A stretch of DNA of 6,574 nt from Candidatus Stahliibacteriota bacterium (GTDB lineage Bacteria; Hydrothermota; Tepidihabitantia; SM23-42), in the NCBI GenBank assembly GCA_030613445.1, contig JAUWLY010000163.1, positions 1-6,574 on the forward strand. The letters are read 5' to 3'. How positions within the stretch are numbered: the first letter of the stretch is position 1; each line of letters opens with the position of its first letter. The translations under genes were made by a program, and so were the position numbers. A model generated the notes under the pieces. That model was given only the letters and a program-made list of their open reading frames with translations. It was not told where the DNA came from and searched no databases. Shown in pieces: positions 5,815 through 6,574 of this stretch.

Positions 5815-5968
5815 GAATAAGGAGTAGGGCGTTTACGCTCATTGAAGATTGTCGAAATTTCGTCATATTTCATGAGTCCCATAATTATCAAAGGCATGGT
5901 TTGATTTTAACGGGATGAGATTAAAGGCTCTACTCCTTATTCAGCCTTTGGCTGAATAAAAAAAGGAG
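5815..5968 (+). promoter_or_regulatory. Folded leader with competing inverted repeats before the lipoprotein gene (candidate RNA switch)
   Basis: Arm 1, GAATAAGGAGTAGGGC (5815-5830), pairs with arm 2, GCTCTACTCCTTATTC (5927-5942), over 16 bp with one G-U pair. Arm 2 overlaps a second, exclusive hairpin: TTATTCAGCC (5937-5946) with GGCTGAATAA (5950-5959), loop TTT. In that fold CTCC (5933-5936) can also pair with the GGAG (5965-5968) of the next gene's ribosome site. The two folds cannot coexist, as in a translational switch. The enclosed 96 nt contain further helices: CGAAATTTCG (palindrome, 5843-5852), ATCAAA/TTTGAT (5887-5892 with 5900-5905) and TCCC/GGGA (5877-5880 with 5912-5915). No known riboswitch class is recognised. 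An alternative is a 128-bp repeat element with 16-bp terminal inverted repeats inserted 26 bp after the propeller stop codon. Confidence 0.4.
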
Positions 5969-5969
5969 G
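5962..5969 (+). promoter_or_regulatory. Ribosome binding site of the Ig/PQQ-repeat gene, possibly masked by a hairpin
   Basis: AAAGGAGG (5962-5969) ends four bases before the ATG at 5974. AAGGAG within it is complementary to CTCCTT at 5933-5938, so the leader hairpin could hide it. Confidence 0.8.
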
Positions 5970-5973
5970 AAAG

Positions 5974-6528
5974 ATGAACAAGGTTTTATCAGTGATTACT
6001 ATGTGTTTGTTAGTGTGGATATGCTGCGGTGGTGATAATGAAGCACCAGTTATAGAGATCACCAATCCGGTTGACGGTTCATTTGTAAGCGGGACAGTCA
6101 ACATTACTGCCGATGCAACCGATGAGAATGAGGTTGACAGTGTTCAATTTTACATTGATGATACACTCAGGTCTACCTCAACAGCAGAACCTTATACCTA
6201 TTCATGGGTGACAACCAGTCTTGAGAATAACTCATCCCACACTATTTATGCCAGGGCTTATGATGCTGCTGAGAACGAAAGTATTTCGGATACTATTTCA
6301 GTAATTGTCGTAATTGAAGGCATACTTAAATGGCGCTACTCAACAGGCAATGCTGTGTATTCTTCGCCGGCAATAGGTGCGGATGGTACGATCTATGTCG
6401 GGTCTGATGATACTTATCTCTATGCGATAAACCCCGATGGGATATTTAAATGGTCATACCAAACAGGCAGTTATGTGCGTTCTTCACCGGCAATAGGAGC
6501 TGAAGGTACCATCTATGACGTCTCATAA
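5974..6528 (+). CDS. Lipoprotein-like protein with Ig-like domain and PQQ-type propeller repeats, prematurely ended
   Basis: A 184-residue reading frame. The N-terminus is a short hydrophobic signal ending in CC (C17, C18) followed by GGDNE, as in a lipoprotein, but the residues before either cysteine (VWI or WIC) fit the lipobox poorly, so lipidation is likely rather than certain. Residues about 24-113 form a bacterial Ig-like domain (PVIEITNPVDGS start, DSVQFYIDD, then a HTIYARAYDAAENES segment). From about 115, PQQ-type repeats of 40 residues begin, each with W-x-Y-x-TG, SSPAIGADGTIYVGS and LYAINPDG. Repeat 1 is intact (W120-K159); repeat 2 (from W160) reaches SSPAIGAEGTIY and then diverges into YDVS and a TAA. 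Family members normally carry enough repeats to close a propeller, so this gene is almost certainly truncated or misread near the window end. It lies 185 bp after the propeller gene on the same strand and may be cotranscribed. It is probably an envelope protein; its specific function is unknown. Confidence 0.75.
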   Translation: MNKVLSVITMCLLVWICCGGDNEAPVIEITNPVDGSFVSGTVNITADATDENEVDSVQFYIDDTLRSTSTAEPYTYSWVTTSLENNSSHTIYARAYDAAENESISDTISVIVVIEGILKWRYSTGNAVYSSPAIGADGTIYVGSDDTYLYAINPDGIFKWSYQTGSYVRSSPAIGAEGTIYDVS

Positions 6529-6570
6529 GATACTTATATCTAAACAATTAAGATCAATGTCAACGACGAA
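6331..6570 (+). repeat. Two in-frame 120-bp tandem repeats encoding PQQ-type blades, the second decayed
   Basis: Unit 1 (6331-6450) and unit 2 (6451-6570) each begin at a TGG codon and are 40 codons long. They are clearly similar through the ATC TAT codons at 6511-6516. After that, unit 2 keeps the same register (GATACTTAT and the following bases still align) but has TAA at 6526 and again at 6541 where unit 1 has GAT and TAT. The loss of similarity grows towards 6574. There is no net frameshift. Confidence 0.65.
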
Positions 6571-6574
6571 TGAT
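6529..6574 (+). pseudogene. Decayed continuation of the PQQ-type repeat reading frame
   Basis: Downstream of the TAA at 6526-6528 the same frame still reads DTYI, a stop, then unrelated residues, where unit 1 reads DTYLYAINPDG. This is a remnant of the repeat coding sequence, broken by substitutions. Because the damage is confined to roughly the last 55 bases of the window, poor base quality at a contig end is as likely as a true pseudogene. Confidence 0.45.

Noticed and set aside
5937..5959. Perfect 10-bp hairpin as a rho-independent terminator for the propeller gene
   Set aside because: It is followed by an A-run, not a T-run, on the + strand and has no T-run on the other side for the reverse strand; it also reaches to the next ribosome site.

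Overview
The window looks like part of a chromosome contig from an uncultured, moderately AT-rich Gram-negative bacterium. Three things point to a candidate phylum near WOR-3/Stahlbacteria, Cloacimonadota or the wider FCB group: a large ATPase-TPR regulator ending in a SARP/BTAD module, a secreted SBBP beta-propeller with a type IX secretion (Por) C-terminal sorting domain, and a lipoprotein-like protein with Ig-like and PQQ-type repeats. This assignment is inference; no rRNA or other marker gene is present.

Layout. Positions 1-4 hold the first codon of a divergent reverse-strand gene, placed by a strong Shine-Dalgarno. Positions 5-221 are a shared control region with two 23-bp direct repeats and a near-consensus promoter (135-163). 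The 1131-residue regulator occupies 222-3617. The 371-bp gap 3618-3988 has no gene; it holds a palindrome-bounded element (3670-3770), a CTCC-rich hairpin repeat (3890-3911) and, next to the following gene, a promoter with two TTTAACG heptamers. A small double zinc-ribbon protein follows (3989-4243), apparently on a leaderless mRNA. A short spacer (4244-4354) with degenerate TCGT repeats and two further TTAACG copies leads to the secreted seven-bladed propeller protein (4355-5788). A 185-nt leader (5789-5973) with competing inverted repeats precedes the last gene (5974-6528), which stops inside its second PQQ-type repeat where the sequence decays towards the window end.

How the parts may work together. 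The strongest hint of a system is the promoter of the zinc-ribbon gene. Two TTTAACG heptamers lie 11 bp apart, and the second ends 8 bp before a TATAAT. This is the spacing described for operators of SARP regulators, and a SARP-type regulator is encoded immediately upstream. The same TTAACG core recurs in the spacers before both exported-protein genes. The working hypothesis is a local regulon in which the ATPase-TPR-SARP protein senses a ligand or partner and controls a small zinc-ribbon protein and exported propeller proteins. The last gene may also be controlled at translation by its folded leader. All regulatory links are inferred from sequence pattern alone.
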